Assembly (NCBI GenBank): GCA_049487715.1
Contig: CP150546.1
Location: 1,178,001 to 1,242,000, forward strand
Source of the DNA: Pycnococcus provasolii
Lineage: Eukaryota > Chlorophyta > Pseudoscourfieldiophyceae > Pseudoscourfieldiales
Reading direction: 5' to 3'
DNA: 64,000 nucleotides
A program made the position numbers and the translations under genes. The notes below the pieces were generated by a model. The model saw nothing but the letters and a program-made list of their open reading frames with translations, was not told the DNA's origin and did not search any database. The stretch's first letter is position 1. Every line of letters begins with the position of its first letter. Of the stretch, positions 1-12,166 are shown in pieces.

Positions 1-81
1 AACTTATCTTTCTCAAGAGAGAATAATAAGACTACCAACTCCACGGTCGTACATAAATAAATATATGCGAGAGTGAGAGAA
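1..81 (-). other. ITS2 (partial)
   Basis: This is the spacer just beyond the 3' end of the 5.8S rRNA, read on the minus strand. It is cut by the window edge, so the 28S gene must lie to the left. It is identified by position only; ITS sequence itself is not conserved. Confidence 0.75.
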
Positions 82-237
82 CACACTGACGCTCAGGCAG
101 GCCTGCCTGACCGAAGTCAGGCGCAAGATGCGTTCAAAAATTCGATGACTCACGTACATTCTGCAATTCGCACTACGTATCGCATTTCGCTGCGTTCTTC
201 ATCGTTGCGAGAGCCTAGATATCCGTTGTTGAGAGTT
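82..237 (-). rRNA. 5.8S ribosomal RNA
   Basis: On the minus strand the sequence begins AACTCTCAACAACGGATATC and contains the near-universal blocks GATGAAGAACGCAGC and GAATTGCAGAATGTACGTGA, then CATCGAATTTTTGAACGCA. The 3' end is placed after the CCTGAGCGTC block; it could move by a few bases. It is part of the large-subunit rRNA and lies in the usual order 18S - ITS1 - 5.8S - ITS2. Confidence 0.95.
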
Positions 238-425
238 GTTCTTGGTTATCTTTATAAACAGGAATAGAATAAATCTATCACCTAGTTTGTTTCATTGCTT
301 TAGCAAAGAAGATATTCGAGATTAATAATAAGAGAGATCGGTCACGAAGAACCGTGTGGTGTGATGAGATGTGAGCATGGAAATACTCACAAAGCATCCA
401 ATTCGCGGGTCGTGGAATCGATACA

Positions 426-427
<2 letters not shown>
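238..427 (-). other. ITS1
   Basis: A spacer of about 190 bases between 18S and 5.8S rRNA, defined by the conserved ends of the two genes. It is AT-richer than the surrounding rRNA and has no coding potential. Confidence 0.9.
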
Positions 428-2221
<1,794 letters not shown>

Positions 2222-3772
2222 GCTTTCTTCTTGGACACGCCGTCCCGAACAAACTTGCTAACACAAGAAAGGGGTACCGGCCATCCACACTCGAACATAA
2301 ACTCTGCGCCGTTTCCAAAAAGGAACGGGGAGCGAAAGATATGAACGAAGTGTACAGAAGAAATTCTGTTCCTTCAGTGTGGTTCAAGGGGGATTTCCAC
2401 AAGGCGAGCCTCTCAACGAGAGAACTACCCGGAAAATCAAAACGCCCTTTTCCTCGAAGTCCTATTCAACTTCTTCCGGAAGCACCAACGATACGAAAGC
2501 AAACTGAGTAAAAAACAGAACCGAAATTCCATTTTCACCAGGCTTTCCGCAGGTGGTTCCATCACGCGGACCTACGTCGCAAGGCGCTAGCCGAGCTCTC
2601 TCAATGAAGAGAGAGGGGCACCAGGCGAGTGGGAACCGCTTCGAACTTCCAGTTTGTAAGAATGCACATCGTGTATTCATACAAGCCTTTCGCTCTTTTG
2701 CCACGATACTTAAAGAATAAGTCGGGCATCGACGGAACAAGCCAGTCAATCAATTAATATTAATTAATTCACGGCGAGCTCAACGTCTTGCAATGATACG
2801 CCACTCGAATATCACGGTGCAGAGATGTGGACGACAGAGACGAACTCTGCCTCCTCACTCCGCCACAGGATGCCGAGGGCGACTGTCACTCATCGGGTAC
2901 TAAAAGCCAAGCCTCCACAAAACGCCGTAGCGCCGAATACCACCCGTCCGAAGACGAATAGCCTCCTGGGAGAACTCCTTTCGCCGGAGCTATGAGAGTC
3001 CAAAAGCTCAGAGCTTTCTTTCCTTCATACCCTTCCGGGAGGGCGTACGCAGCCACGAGCCGTCCCCACAACGGTATCTTGCCACATTTTCCATCCCCCT
3101 CCGGACAAAAGGCCTCCATTCAAGGGTGGCAACTCGTCCTTTTGCGTGTTTACCAAAAGCGTGAGATGAGTCGATTTGCGGACTGACATCTTGGCAAAGT
3201 ACGCTCGAGCTATGTGAGGCCCGTGAAACACGACCAAGCAGAGGGGGAGGTGTCCGCCTGACGGCCGCAGAGTTTCGAAAAAAAAGAAGAAGAAAAGCGA
3301 GAACAACCCTCACCAAACGGACTCTCCAACTGTTGACTACGATAGATTCAGTGCAACCACTCCAACCCACAGTACTCATGTACGCCTTGAGATAGAAGGG
3401 GGGAACACACACACACCTGACACACGCCTAATGTTGCCAACCTCCTATCATAGTCTAAGAGTAGTCCTCCTAGTCCTCGCAAGAAGGAGGTGAATTCCCC
3501 TCCTGAATTTGAGGCTCGTCTTTGAGAGTCTTCTTTCTCCAACGAAGGGCAGAAGGGGGGGAACTCACTCCGCACAAGGGGGGCCTTAGAAACAGTCCGT
3601 CTGGCAAGGTGCAAGAAACAGCCCGGCCGGCAAGTTGCAAGGCCGGGCCCTTAATTACTAAGGCCAAGGCGCGGCCGGTTAAGGTTGGTTCTTTGACGTT
3701 CGGTTCGTTCCCTGAACGTTCCTCAAGGGGGAGGAAGGCGTTTTCCTTGGTTAGGTTGGTGAGGGTCCAACC
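2222..3772 (-). other. 5' external transcribed spacer / intergenic spacer of rDNA
   Basis: About 1.5 kb upstream of 18S, with short open frames only. It should hold the RNA polymerase I promoter and the 5' ETS, but I see no recognisable promoter motif or subrepeat array. I found no 5S gene. A short AT-rich patch occurs near 2750-2770 (TTAATATTAATTAATTC). The next protein gene is transcribed away from the rDNA. Confidence 0.6.
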
Positions 3773-6700
3773 ATGGCGTCCCCGGAGCTCTTAAGGAGAA
3801 GAATACCTTTAGCAGCTCGTCGTCGTGGTGGTGATGTTACGGGTGGTGGTGTTACGGGTGGTGGTGTTACGGGTGGTGGTGTTACGGGTGGTGGTGGCTC
3901 TTTTAAAGTTAAATTTAGCTGCTGGTTTTGTGGCTTGTGGCTCACCTTAGTAAGTACGCTCACCTTAGGCGCCGATGCGCAGGCGGCGCTCTTCCCCGAC
4001 GTGCCGCTGCACACGCACACGGACGCGAGCGCGCTCTTTCACGAACCGCACAGGGCGTGCTACCGCGAAGGAAGCCGCGTCGCCAGAGGAACGCCGAGAG
4101 GGTGCGGCGAGGGGTGCCAATACGCGGACAAGGTGGTTGCATACAGCAGCGAGTTCGTCTTTGACGGCAAGCCATCGTCAACCTCCCTCGAAGGACCGCC
4201 GGACGTGTACCCAACCATGGGAACGAAGAAGGGTGCAGGAGCGTGGATGCCACTCAGGCAAGATGCGGGAACGGAGTTCATCACGTTCGAGGTCCCGCAG
4301 CCGGTGTACGCTACGGGCATGCTCATCTATGAGACGCACCACCCGGGTGCGGTGTACATCATCGAGGGTCAGGCGGAGAAGTCGGATGTGGAAGGCGCGC
4401 CAGAGCCTCCGTTCGTTACCCTGTGGACGGGAACTGCCGCGCCGCCACCGGGTTCCAGCGTTTACAACGCGCAGACGGGTGAGTATTCGACAATGGCACG
4501 AGAGTGGTACCCGTCTGGTTTCATCGCGCCGAGAACGACGCGGCTTAAGACGTTCCGCATCTCGCTCAACACGGCTCTCGTCCCCGGATACAACGCCATT
4601 GACGCCGTGAAGGTATTCGGGGATACAGAGTCTGGCCATCCGGTGCGCGAGCTGACGCCCGTGTGCACATCCGCCGCTGACAAAGACTGCTATCACACGT
4701 GCACGCAGAGCGACGTTGTGAAAGGCGACTCTGCTGCCGCGAACCTTCGCTTGCTTTCAGAAGCCACACGGTGGATCTCGCGCGCGCTGAAGGTGCGCGG
4801 AAGCGGCAGTGCGCCCTTCAAGCTGCCCGCGATTGCCGACGAGGATGTCAGCGCGCCGTTCTGCGGGGGTTTGGAAGGCATTCCGGTGCCGCCGAGGTAC
4901 CAGACAACCGGAATTGCCGCGAGCACGCGACTCGTGGTCTTCGTCACGTCGCGGCCCGACCCACGGCAGGCTTTGCGCGCAGCTCCATGCCGCTACGACG
5001 CCTCCGCTCGCTCCAAGGGACGGCCGCTTGCCGTGCACCTCAACATGGTGCCGAGCTTTGGCCTCGCCGCGCACGCAGCAAATTCGGAGGCGGTGAAGCA
5101 GGCGGCCGTGGACGCAGTTACGCACTTCCTCTACCTGGCCATTGGATTTTCGGGCAAGCTGCGATCAAACTTCATGATCTCGCCGGGAAAAGACGTGAGA
5201 ACTGAGCAGCTCGTGAAGTGCTCGAAGAATGATATGGCATGCACCGCAGCTTGGGAAGAACGCTACCTCGTAACGCAGGCGACGCCTAACCTGCTGGCAA
5301 ATGCGCAGGAGCATTTCAACCTGCCGACAATGCTGTTCGTCGAGCTTGAGAATGGTGTATCAAACATGGAGGAGAGTCACATCAATCGCGTGTTCGACGA
5401 GTGGAATGGCGAGGGTGGCAAGGGAATCCTCCTTGAGCATCGTCTATTCGCCGGCGAGATTATGACGCTGCCAGCCTACGCCGCGCTCGCCACGACGAAC
5501 GCATCGTCGGGGTCGGATTGGAAATTTCCTACGTCCACGAGCATAGTCACGCCTCTCGCCAAGTCTGCCATCAGCATGGGTTTGCTGCAGGATACAGGCT
5601 GGTACTTTCCTGACTACTCGAAGGCGGATGTGCTCCCGTGGGGTCGCAAGCTCGGCGCTGAGTTTGTTCTTAACAAGTGCAACCTCTGGCCAGAAACGGC
5701 GCGCGCGTACGTGTGCCCTCGCACTGCAAATGCTCTCTCTGGACGGGTATTTGACAGCGGTGATGCAGCGACAAAGTTGCGCTGCAACGCCGACCGCACT
5801 CACAAGGGAAAGTGCCTCGTGGCGGACCACCCAGCGGGCTTCACGCGCACGCTTCCGCCGGCTTTCCAATACTTTACCCGGCCAGCCGAGGCGCATCTCG
5901 GCGGATACTCGGAGCTGCACGACTTCTGCCCGATAACTTTCCCGTACTCGCTCTACCCAGCTTCCGCCGAGGATTCCGCTAGCCTTCCGTGGAGCGACGG
6001 GATCGCCGACGCGGTGGAAGATTGTCGCAGCACTGGAGTGGCAAGTCGAACAGCCTTGGGGTATCTGGAGACGAAGGAAGTGACAAGCCGGTGCTTCGAC
6101 GTGACTCGTGCGCGCGTCGAGCATCCCGCGTGCCTCAAGCACCACTGCAGTGCGACAGGTGACCTGTCAATCTTCGTCGCAGGGAGCTGGCGTGTGTGCC
6201 CGCAACTTGGCGGCTCGCTCGAAGTGCAATCCGAGGCTCTCGTCATCAACTGTCCATCGTCATACGAGCTGTGCGAGCGCTGGACGGAAATGCAGCCCGA
6301 TATCGTGGTGCTTTCTCCCACACCCAATTCCATTGCCCCTATCGACACCGTCGTCAGCTTTGAGCTTGCGAATTTCGCGATTGGCGCGAGCGGCACTATG
6401 CGAATATCCGCGGGCGGCATGGGCGACGATGCGGATATCATCGCCGAGGTGACGGTAGATCCTAGCCCCGCATCCATCATTAAGGCTGTGAACGTGCAGC
6501 TTCCTTTTGCCGAAGCTCCGATCGTTCTGCGCTTCGAGCTCGTCTCAGCGGAAACGCATGCGACGGTGGCTGCGAAGGAAGTTTCGCTCACCGTGACCAA
6601 CTCGATTCAAATGTTTGTGTCGTCGATTAGCAATGTGAGCAGCGAATATGTCGAAATTCCCGATGTATCGCCTGCAAGGCTCGTAGGCGCGCTCGTGGGT

Positions 6701-9019
6701 CCACCGGATTCCACGGGGTACGGCTCGAGTGCCGCGGCGTGGACGATTCTCAGCTTATCTGCTCAGGGCACTTCCGAAACGGTGGATCTCAGCTTCGAGC
6801 GCAGCTGCTATCCAAAGCAAATCGACGTGTGGCAAAGCTTCGGTGCGGGAAAAGCGCTGTCAGCGGTCAGCGCTATCGCGGACAATGCCGCAGAGGGAGT
6901 TGTGCAGCTGTGGGAAGGAAGGGCGGAGTCTCCGCCCCTCGTTGTTCCGAAACTCGGCGCGACGGTCACGCCGTACTCCGAGCTGCTGCGCTCGACCGGG
7001 ACACGCACGCGCAAGCTTCGTGTCTCGTTTCGTGCACCTCCGTGGGCGGAGATTGACGCGGTTCGCATGTTGGGCGACCGCGAGATGCCACCAAAACTGG
7101 AAGTTCTGGGTGGGGGGCTGCACATCGCGGTTCAGGTTGGGGGCGTTGCGCACGATTCATTGAAAGTCACGAACCAGGGAACAAGCCTGCTCGTCTGGGA
7201 GCTTCGGCAAGTCAGCGGCTTCAGCACGGGCTTACATCCCAGCGCGACGCACGGCGTGCTGAGGGGTTCGTCGTCCCTTACGCTCAACATTACCGCAAAT
7301 GCCACGGAGATGCAGATGGCTGGCAACTTCCCCCACACGATGGCAATGTTTGGTGTATTCAACCGTTTCGCGAAGTCTGGATCCCTGCCAGTCGCGACGT
7401 TTCGCGTGACCGCGATGGCGATGCCTGGACATGGCAGCGCGGCTGCGGAAGTGTCGTGCTACCACGGCGTGGCTGTGCAGGAGCGCGCTGACCAACCCGC
7501 CGTTTGCCGCTGCCTTCCCGGCGCGTACGGCACAGCCTGTGAGTTCCTGCACTGCCCCAACAACTGCACAGGGACTATCCGAGCCGGCGGCTTTGCGGGC
7601 ATGTGCGATAAGTTCACAGGAACGTGCGTGTGCGCGACTGGTTACGATGGCCGTGATTGCAGCGGAAAGCAGGGTGACTGCTACTTGTCCTTCGATGGCA
7701 CGTGCCGTGCGGGCTTCGATGCTGGCACGTTCGTGCTGAATACCGAAGATGAGGGCAACTTGAATCGCGGCGACGGCATACTCCCGCAGGGTCTGGCGTG
7801 CGGCAGCGGAGTATCGGACGGCAACGAGCTCGGATGCGCCGCATTCCCGAAGATTCAGACGTGCTGCCGTCCATCCACCGAGCCGGCATGTCCATTTGCG
7901 TCATCGAATAGCGCGCCATGCAGCGCGTGCGCCGTTGGTGTTTGGCGAGGCGAAACGCCGTCGGGCAGTTGCCTTGCCGCTATCAGCGAGTTCTGCTTAA
8001 TGCACCCTGGCGAGGCGGCGTGCCACCCATTCCTTCCGCTGCCGTTGCCAACCGGCTTCTGTCCGTACGAGCTTGCACTCCAACACTGCACAATGGCGGG
8101 AGGTAAGTCTCTGAGCACCGATCCACTCTGCCAGAGCGTGGCTGCGCCGGATGGCGTGTGCGCGTTTGAGGCGAAAGGTGGCAGCGACCCGTGCGCAAGT
8201 CCGGCGTGCCAGGTGGAGGGGGCGCTCTTCGCAACGTCCGGTGCGTGCAGGTTGCTTGTCGACGAGCACTGCTTTTCGAAGCACCCGAGCGATCGTGCCT
8301 GCGACGCAGTGCAGCTCGGTGACGGCTGCCCGTTCGAATCCGGTTCCGCACCGTGTCTTGAGGCGACATGTGCACCGCACTACGACGCCAAGTTGTCTGG
8401 GGCGACGTGCACTAAGACGATCGAACGATACTGCACGTCCGTACCATCGGGAGGCGTCGTGACTGACGTGGAGTGCCTGGCGCGCGGATACGGCGGCCCG
8501 CTGCGAGGTGCCGTGCTGCCGTACAACGGGATGACGTGCCCGTGGGCTGCGGCGCTAGCGCGGTGCGCGGCTTCGCCGCTCGAGCCTCAGTGCGTGCGCC
8601 TGAGGTCCGTGGGGTACCTTGCGTCGGGTCGGGCTGCATCTGTGCCCATTCCAGATGCCAAGGCACTGGCGGACGCGGTGGTGACGACAAACTCGTCCAC
8701 TGCAGCGGCTTATGTCGCAGCCTATCGCGACACGATGTCGGCACGGCTCGTGCGGCTTGCACGGTTGAACGCCGTGCACGCGGCATTTGCGTATGGCGAC
8801 GTCGATGGCGATGGCCATCTCGGTCCTATGGAGCTTGAGACGGCGGCATATTTCGCGGTTGCGGATGCGCAGGCTGCTGGTGCACCGCTTCGCGCGCTGT
8901 CGGGCATGAGCGGCGACGCGCTGATGGGCCTTGCAAATCCGAGGTATCCTGACATTGTTCGTCGTGCGGAATTCGTGGCGAATGTGGAGGCGCTGCTGGA
9001 CAGCGAACCTTCGAGATGA
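3773..9019 (+). CDS. large secreted leishmanolysin-like (M8) protein, catalytically dead, with EGF and EF-hand
   Basis: A 1748-residue single-exon gene starting at ACCATGG. The N-terminus is basic with four VTGGG repeats, then a hydrophobic segment near residues 48-68 that looks like a signal sequence. Residues about 110-285 and 974-1104 look like two discoidin-like modules (for example FITFEVPQPVYATGMLIYE). Residues about 375-700 match peptidase M8: FVTSRPDPRQ, QEHFNLPTMLFVELENG, GLLQDTGWYFPDYS and LPWGRKLGAEFVLNKC. The metzincin helix reads HFLYLAIGFS (H at 451) where the family has HExxHALGFS, so the catalytic Glu and second His are gone; the third zinc-ligand position (SHWE in the family) reads LLEH near 556. 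EGF-like cysteine patterns follow (about 1228-1297), then a Cys-rich region and one canonical EF-hand loop, DVDGDGHLGPME, near 1676. It is probably an extracellular binding or wall protein rather than a protease. Confidence 0.85.
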   Translation: MASPELLRRRIPLAARRRGGDVTGGGVTGGGVTGGGVTGGGGSFKVKFSCWFCGLWLTLVSTLTLGADAQAALFPDVPLHTHTDASALFHEPHRACYREGSRVARGTPRGCGEGCQYADKVVAYSSEFVFDGKPSSTSLEGPPDVYPTMGTKKGAGAWMPLRQDAGTEFITFEVPQPVYATGMLIYETHHPGAVYIIEGQAEKSDVEGAPEPPFVTLWTGTAAPPPGSSVYNAQTGEYSTMAREWYPSGFIAPRTTRLKTFRISLNTALVPGYNAIDAVKVFGDTESGHPVRELTPVCTSAADKDCYHTCTQSDVVKGDSAAANLRLLSEATRWISRALKVRGSGSAPFKLPAIADEDVSAPFCGGLEGIPVPPRYQTTGIAASTRLVVFVTSRPDPRQALRAAPCRYDASARSKGRPLAVHLNMVPSFGLAAHAANSEAVKQAAVDAVTHFLYLAIGFSGKLRSNFMISPGKDVRTEQLVKCSKNDMACTAAWEERYLVTQATPNLLANAQEHFNLPTMLFVELENGVSNMEESHINRVFDEWNGEGGKGILLEHRLFAGEIMTLPAYAALATTNASSGSDWKFPTSTSIVTPLAKSAISMGLLQDTGWYFPDYSKADVLPWGRKLGAEFVLNKCNLWPETARAYVCPRTANALSGRVFDSGDAATKLRCNADRTHKGKCLVADHPAGFTRTLPPAFQYFTRPAEAHLGGYSELHDFCPITFPYSLYPASAEDSASLPWSDGIADAVEDCRSTGVASRTALGYLETKEVTSRCFDVTRARVEHPACLKHHCSATGDLSIFVAGSWRVCPQLGGSLEVQSEALVINCPSSYELCERWTEMQPDIVVLSPTPNSIAPIDTVVSFELANFAIGASGTMRISAGGMGDDADIIAEVTVDPSPASIIKAVNVQLPFAEAPIVLRFELVSAETHATVAAKEVSLTVTNSIQMFVSSISNVSSEYVEIPDVSPARLVGALVGPPDSTGYGSSAAAWTILSLSAQGTSETVDLSFERSCYPKQIDVWQSFGAGKALSAVSAIADNAAEGVVQLWEGRAESPPLVVPKLGATVTPYSELLRSTGTRTRKLRVSFRAPPWAEIDAVRMLGDREMPPKLEVLGGGLHIAVQVGGVAHDSLKVTNQGTSLLVWELRQVSGFSTGLHPSATHGVLRGSSSLTLNITANATEMQMAGNFPHTMAMFGVFNRFAKSGSLPVATFRVTAMAMPGHGSAAAEVSCYHGVAVQERADQPAVCRCLPGAYGTACEFLHCPNNCTGTIRAGGFAGMCDKFTGTCVCATGYDGRDCSGKQGDCYLSFDGTCRAGFDAGTFVLNTEDEGNLNRGDGILPQGLACGSGVSDGNELGCAAFPKIQTCCRPSTEPACPFASSNSAPCSACAVGVWRGETPSGSCLAAISEFCLMHPGEAACHPFLPLPLPTGFCPYELALQHCTMAGGKSLSTDPLCQSVAAPDGVCAFEAKGGSDPCASPACQVEGALFATSGACRLLVDEHCFSKHPSDRACDAVQLGDGCPFESGSAPCLEATCAPHYDAKLSGATCTKTIERYCTSVPSGGVVTDVECLARGYGGPLRGAVLPYNGMTCPWAAALARCAASPLEPQCVRLRSVGYLASGRAASVPIPDAKALADAVVTTNSSTAAAYVAAYRDTMSARLVRLARLNAVHAAFAYGDVDGDGHLGPMELETAAYFAVADAQAAGAPLRALSGMSGDALMGLANPRYPDIVRRAEFVANVEALLDSEPSR
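3835..3894 (+). repeat. 15-base tandem repeat, four copies, coding
   Basis: Four perfect copies of GTTACGGGTGGTGGT inside the N-terminal part of the leishmanolysin-like gene. They encode VTGGG four times and keep the reading frame. Confidence 0.95.
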
Positions 9020-9086
9020 CGCCGCCGGACTTTTTTAACTGAAAAACAGAACGCATGTTACAGAGAAAACTTATAGATTGAAGACT

Positions 9087-9383
9087 TTAGGTTGCGATGT
9101 CGACGGTATCGCCGTCCTCCATGTCCAATGACGCAGGCGTATCGTCGAGCTCCAGCGCGTCGCCGTCGAAGAGAAGCTTAATCTTTGCCGACTTTTTGAT
9201 GACGCCAAGCTCGACAAGATTTTTGTGAGCTGCCGCGTGCAGCTTCGCAAACGTTTCCTGCTTTCCAATTTCGAGCTTGAATGGCTTTGTGCCCTGCGCT
9301 TGCATGTTGACTTGGAGTTGTGCTGCTGTTGTTGTTGTCGTTGTTTTATCGCCGCTTGCATTTTTTCCAAGCAGGTGTTCGAA

Positions 9384-9414
<31 letters not shown>

Positions 9415-10118
9415 ATTTCGACGACATCTGCTCCTTCTTCTTCTTCTTCTTCGTCGTCGTCGTCATCAGCGACCGTCGCCTGTAGGAGCGCCCTCGCCAC
9501 TTCCTTGTTGTTGTCGAGCGCGTTACTTCTTTTCTTGGTTTGTTTTGCATTGTTCGACGTGCTGCGGTACTCTTTCGTCGGTTTGAATGCAAACTCGTCG
9601 TCGCTGCTATCCGTATTGTTATCGTGGTGACCACCACCACCCAGTGCGTTGGGATCCGTGACTTTTTTTGACTTCTTCTGGGAACGATGTCTCCGATTTT
9701 CACCTTCCCCATCCTCCGCGGACGAGGATGTGGCACCAAAATCGTCGTCGTCATCGGAGTCATCCGCGTTCATCATGGACGACCGATGACGTTTCTTTTT
9801 CTTCTTCAGGGACCCACCACCGCCAATGCCAGAAGCACCACCACCCCCGCCAAGCCCACCATCACCCTCTGACAAGCCCTCATGACGACGAGACGAACCC
9901 TCAGGACCAGGACCCAAACCACCACCAAGAGACGAACCACCCTCAGGAGCTGCTGACGGGGAAGCCACACCACCACCACCACCACGAGGAGGAGGAAGAC
10001 CGGAACCCGCAGCAGCAGCTTCAGCAGGAGCAGGAGCTTCAGAAGTTAAGTTCAATGGCGCGTACTCGAACAGGCCATCACTGTCGTCTGAAGAGGAGTC
10101 GCCATTGGGCGTCGCCAT
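9087..10118 (-). CDS. SUMO-like domain protein of NIP45/Rad60 type
   Basis: A 343-residue protein; the first in-frame ATG is at 10118 (MATPNGDSSSDDSD). The N-terminal two thirds are low-complexity: Gly/Ala/Pro stretches, lysine-rich clusters that look like nuclear localisation signals (KKKKKRHR), and long Asp/Glu runs. The last 75 residues form a ubiquitin/SUMO-like fold: KPFKLEIGKQETFAKL, then KIKLLFDGDALELDDTP and DMEDGDTVDI, the Rad60-SLD pattern. There is no C-terminal Gly-Gly, so it is not a conjugated modifier. Known relatives work in SUMO-dependent genome maintenance in the nucleus; that role is inferred. It is divergent with the ankyrin gene across a telomere-like tract. The Asp codon runs are a GTC microsatellite, so their length may vary. 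Confidence 0.75.
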
Positions 10119-10228
10119 GGATGGAGCCTCACGTATCGTAGAGTTCGACAACGGGACGGGAAGTCTGGAAGGAGGAGGCTCGAGAGAACAGGGAAAGGGA
10201 CCCGAGGCGGGAAAGAACAAGGAGAAAC

Positions 10229-10326
10229 CCTAACCGGCTAACCCTAACCCAGGTACCCTAACCCTAACCCAGGTACCCTAACCCTAACCCTAACCCTAAC
10301 CCAGTAGCCCTAACCCTAGCCCTAAT
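10229..10326. repeat. telomere-like CCCTAA tract in a divergent promoter
   Basis: About ten CCCTAA-type units, several in perfect tandem (CCCTAACCCTAACCCTAACC), broken by CCAGGTA spacers. It lies between the start of the SUMO-like gene (10118, minus) and the ankyrin gene (10719, plus). The short form AAACCCTAA is known in plants as the telo-box promoter element; a promoter role here is inferred. Confidence 0.85.
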
Positions 10327-10388
10327 GTCCAACATATACATAGTCGGGCATACATTGACCGCCCTAATGTCCGACCTATACATAGTCG
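10321..10388. repeat. 26-base direct repeat, 42-base spacing
   Basis: CCTAATGTCC followed by a 2-base-variable middle and TATACATAGTCG occurs at 10321-10346 and again at 10363-10388, immediately beside the telomere-like tract. It could be a paired binding site or a remnant of a local duplication. Confidence 0.7.
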
Positions 10389-10718
10389 TTGACCGATCTT
10401 AGTCCTAGTTAGTTCTTATGAGCCGAAGGGAACCCGTAAAAATTAAGTTTGACTTTTTCCAGGGCTCACCGTTCATTGTCAGTTTGACTTACGGTGGTCC
10501 CTTTTTTTTGGGTCCCCTGTTTTGGTTTGGTTTGGTAAGGCGCGTTCGTTCTTTTCTTTTCTTTCTTTTCGTTCTTCGTCCAGGCTCCAACCAACTTTCA
10601 TTGCAAGGTGTTTCTTTCATTGCCTTGTTGTTTCTTGTTTTAACAGGTTGGAGTGACTGTGTGTCTTGCGTGTCTTGCGTGTCTTAATATATATATCATC
10701 CTTGTCATTATCATCATC

Positions 10719-11474
10719 ATGTGGGACCCCGTGACGGACAAGCCTCGGCCAGGTACCCTGCACCTCGCGCTCGTTAACGCCGTGCACAACGGCGACTCCG
10801 AGGCGCTCGCGAAACTCCTCAAGGCGAAAAAACCTGGGTGCACGCCCGCAGACAGAAACTCGGCGGGAGAAACGCCGCTCATGCTCGCGGCGGCGGCCGA
10901 CCACGCCGCGTGCATAGACGCTCTCGTGGATGCAGGCGCGGACGTCAGGGAAAGGGACATACACGGCAGGACCGCGCTGCACGTCGCGTGCCGACAAGGG
11001 CGACTCGCCGCCGCGGATGCGCTACTCAGGTGTGGAGCCAACCCAGACACCAGGGACCTCTCGCAGTTCACGTGCCTGCACATCGCAGCGAGGGAGGGAC
11101 TCGACAAGGTGTGCGACCTGCTTTGCAGGCACAACGCGGTCGTCGACGCGCCTGTCGCCGAGCAAGGGTGGACGCCGCTCATGCTCGCGGCAAACGGAGG
11201 CCACGCGACGACGTGCGCCGTGCTCCTGCAGCACGGAGCGGACGATGCCAAGACGGTCAAGTCGGACACGTCCGCGACGAGGTTCACAGTGCACCAGCTC
11301 ATTGGACGTGGGCGCATGACGGGTGGCGGAATGGACCCCGAACTCGACGAGGAGGTGAAGGAGGTGTTTCGAAGTCGTGGGGAGGGTGTTCACGCGGGAT
11401 TACGACCAGGAGATGAGAAGCAGCTTGACGCGAGTGCCGCCGCGCGTAGGAGGGTGGCAGCTGGCGCGAAGTAA
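10719..11474 (+). CDS. ankyrin repeat protein
   Basis: A 251-residue protein starting at MWDPVTDKPRPG; an open frame continues upstream but the ATG at 10719 fits the protein best. At least four ankyrin repeats are visible between residues about 15 and 185, with the typical TPLMLAA, GRTALHVACRQGR, FTCLHIAAREG and WTPLMLAANGGH motifs. Such repeats mediate protein-protein contacts; no other domain is seen. The tail is charged and alanine-rich. It is head-to-head with the SUMO-like gene and ends 65 bases from a small gene on the other strand. Confidence 0.85.
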   Translation: MWDPVTDKPRPGTLHLALVNAVHNGDSEALAKLLKAKKPGCTPADRNSAGETPLMLAAAADHAACIDALVDAGADVRERDIHGRTALHVACRQGRLAAADALLRCGANPDTRDLSQFTCLHIAAREGLDKVCDLLCRHNAVVDAPVAEQGWTPLMLAANGGHATTCAVLLQHGADDAKTVKSDTSATRFTVHQLIGRGRMTGGGMDPELDEEVKEVFRSRGEGVHAGLRPGDEKQLDASAAARRRVAAGAK

Positions 11475-11538
11475 AGATAAGCTTGACTGCTGTTTTGAAC
11501 CAGACTTTCTTTTTCAATCTTCTTTACAACAAGAACTG

Positions 11539-11742
11539 CTACACTCTTCGCGACGTGCGAGGCACCTCGAAGAGCCAAGCGTCATCGTCGAGTTGTCGCA
11601 CGAGCTCACGCACGCGCGCCGCCGCGCCCCGACGCACGTTCACGTCGTGCTCCTCCACCGCCTCCTGGTTGAGCGCACGGTCGTTCACAGTCGCGGATGT
11701 GCCGACGCCGACGCCGTCCGCCACTGCGTCAAACTGCAGCAT
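11539..11742 (-). CDS. small hypothetical protein, 67 residues
   Basis: A short frame with a true ATG (MLQFDAVADG) that ends 65 bases from the stop of the convergent ankyrin gene, matching the tail-to-tail spacing of other genes here. The second half (VNVRRGAAARVRELVRQLDD) reads like an amphipathic helix ending in DDDAWLFE, unlike the proline/arginine-rich translations of antisense frames. I do not recognise the family. It could be a chance frame; an antisense frame covers the same region but is Ser/Arg-rich. Confidence 0.4.
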   Translation of the reverse strand: MLQFDAVADGVGVGTSATVNDRALNQEAVEEHDVNVRRGAAARVRELVRQLDDDAWLFEVPRTSRRV

Positions 11743-12166
11743 GACTATGGCTGGCGGACTGCTCGACGACGACCAAGACGGGGAGGGAAGAATGAATCAC
11801 CGCAGGAAAGGAAAAAGAAAGGGGGACGGGAAAAAGACGCCCCAGTCTTTTTTCAAACGCCAGTAAAAGTTCGGGGTTTGGAATTTTAGGTTTTTTGTGA
11901 TAAAGACCCCTATTTGATGATGACCACTTGAATTTTGATGGATAGTTGTCCCTGAGACTACGATAGGTTGAACTACTACTAAATTTGATCATTTTCCCTC
12001 CTCCCACCACCGATCATGGCGGCTTCACAAGAAGTAGCCTCGAATGCGACCTCGTACGGACCGACACCGGCAATGAATGAATGATACCTAATTTACGCTC
12101 GATATCGGGACCAATTATTGGTCTCGATTACGTGATAGTAGTGCTAACACGTCGCACGCTGAAATT

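Noticed and set aside
10229-10326. Chromosome end or telomere fusion
   Set aside because: The tract is short, imperfect and flanked by unique genes on both sides, and similar tracts recur at other divergent promoters, so a promoter element is the simpler reading.
11483-11866. Plus-strand frame of 127 codons opposite the small 67-residue gene
   Set aside because: Ser/Arg/Thr-rich translation typical of an antisense frame; the minus frame has the better start and position.
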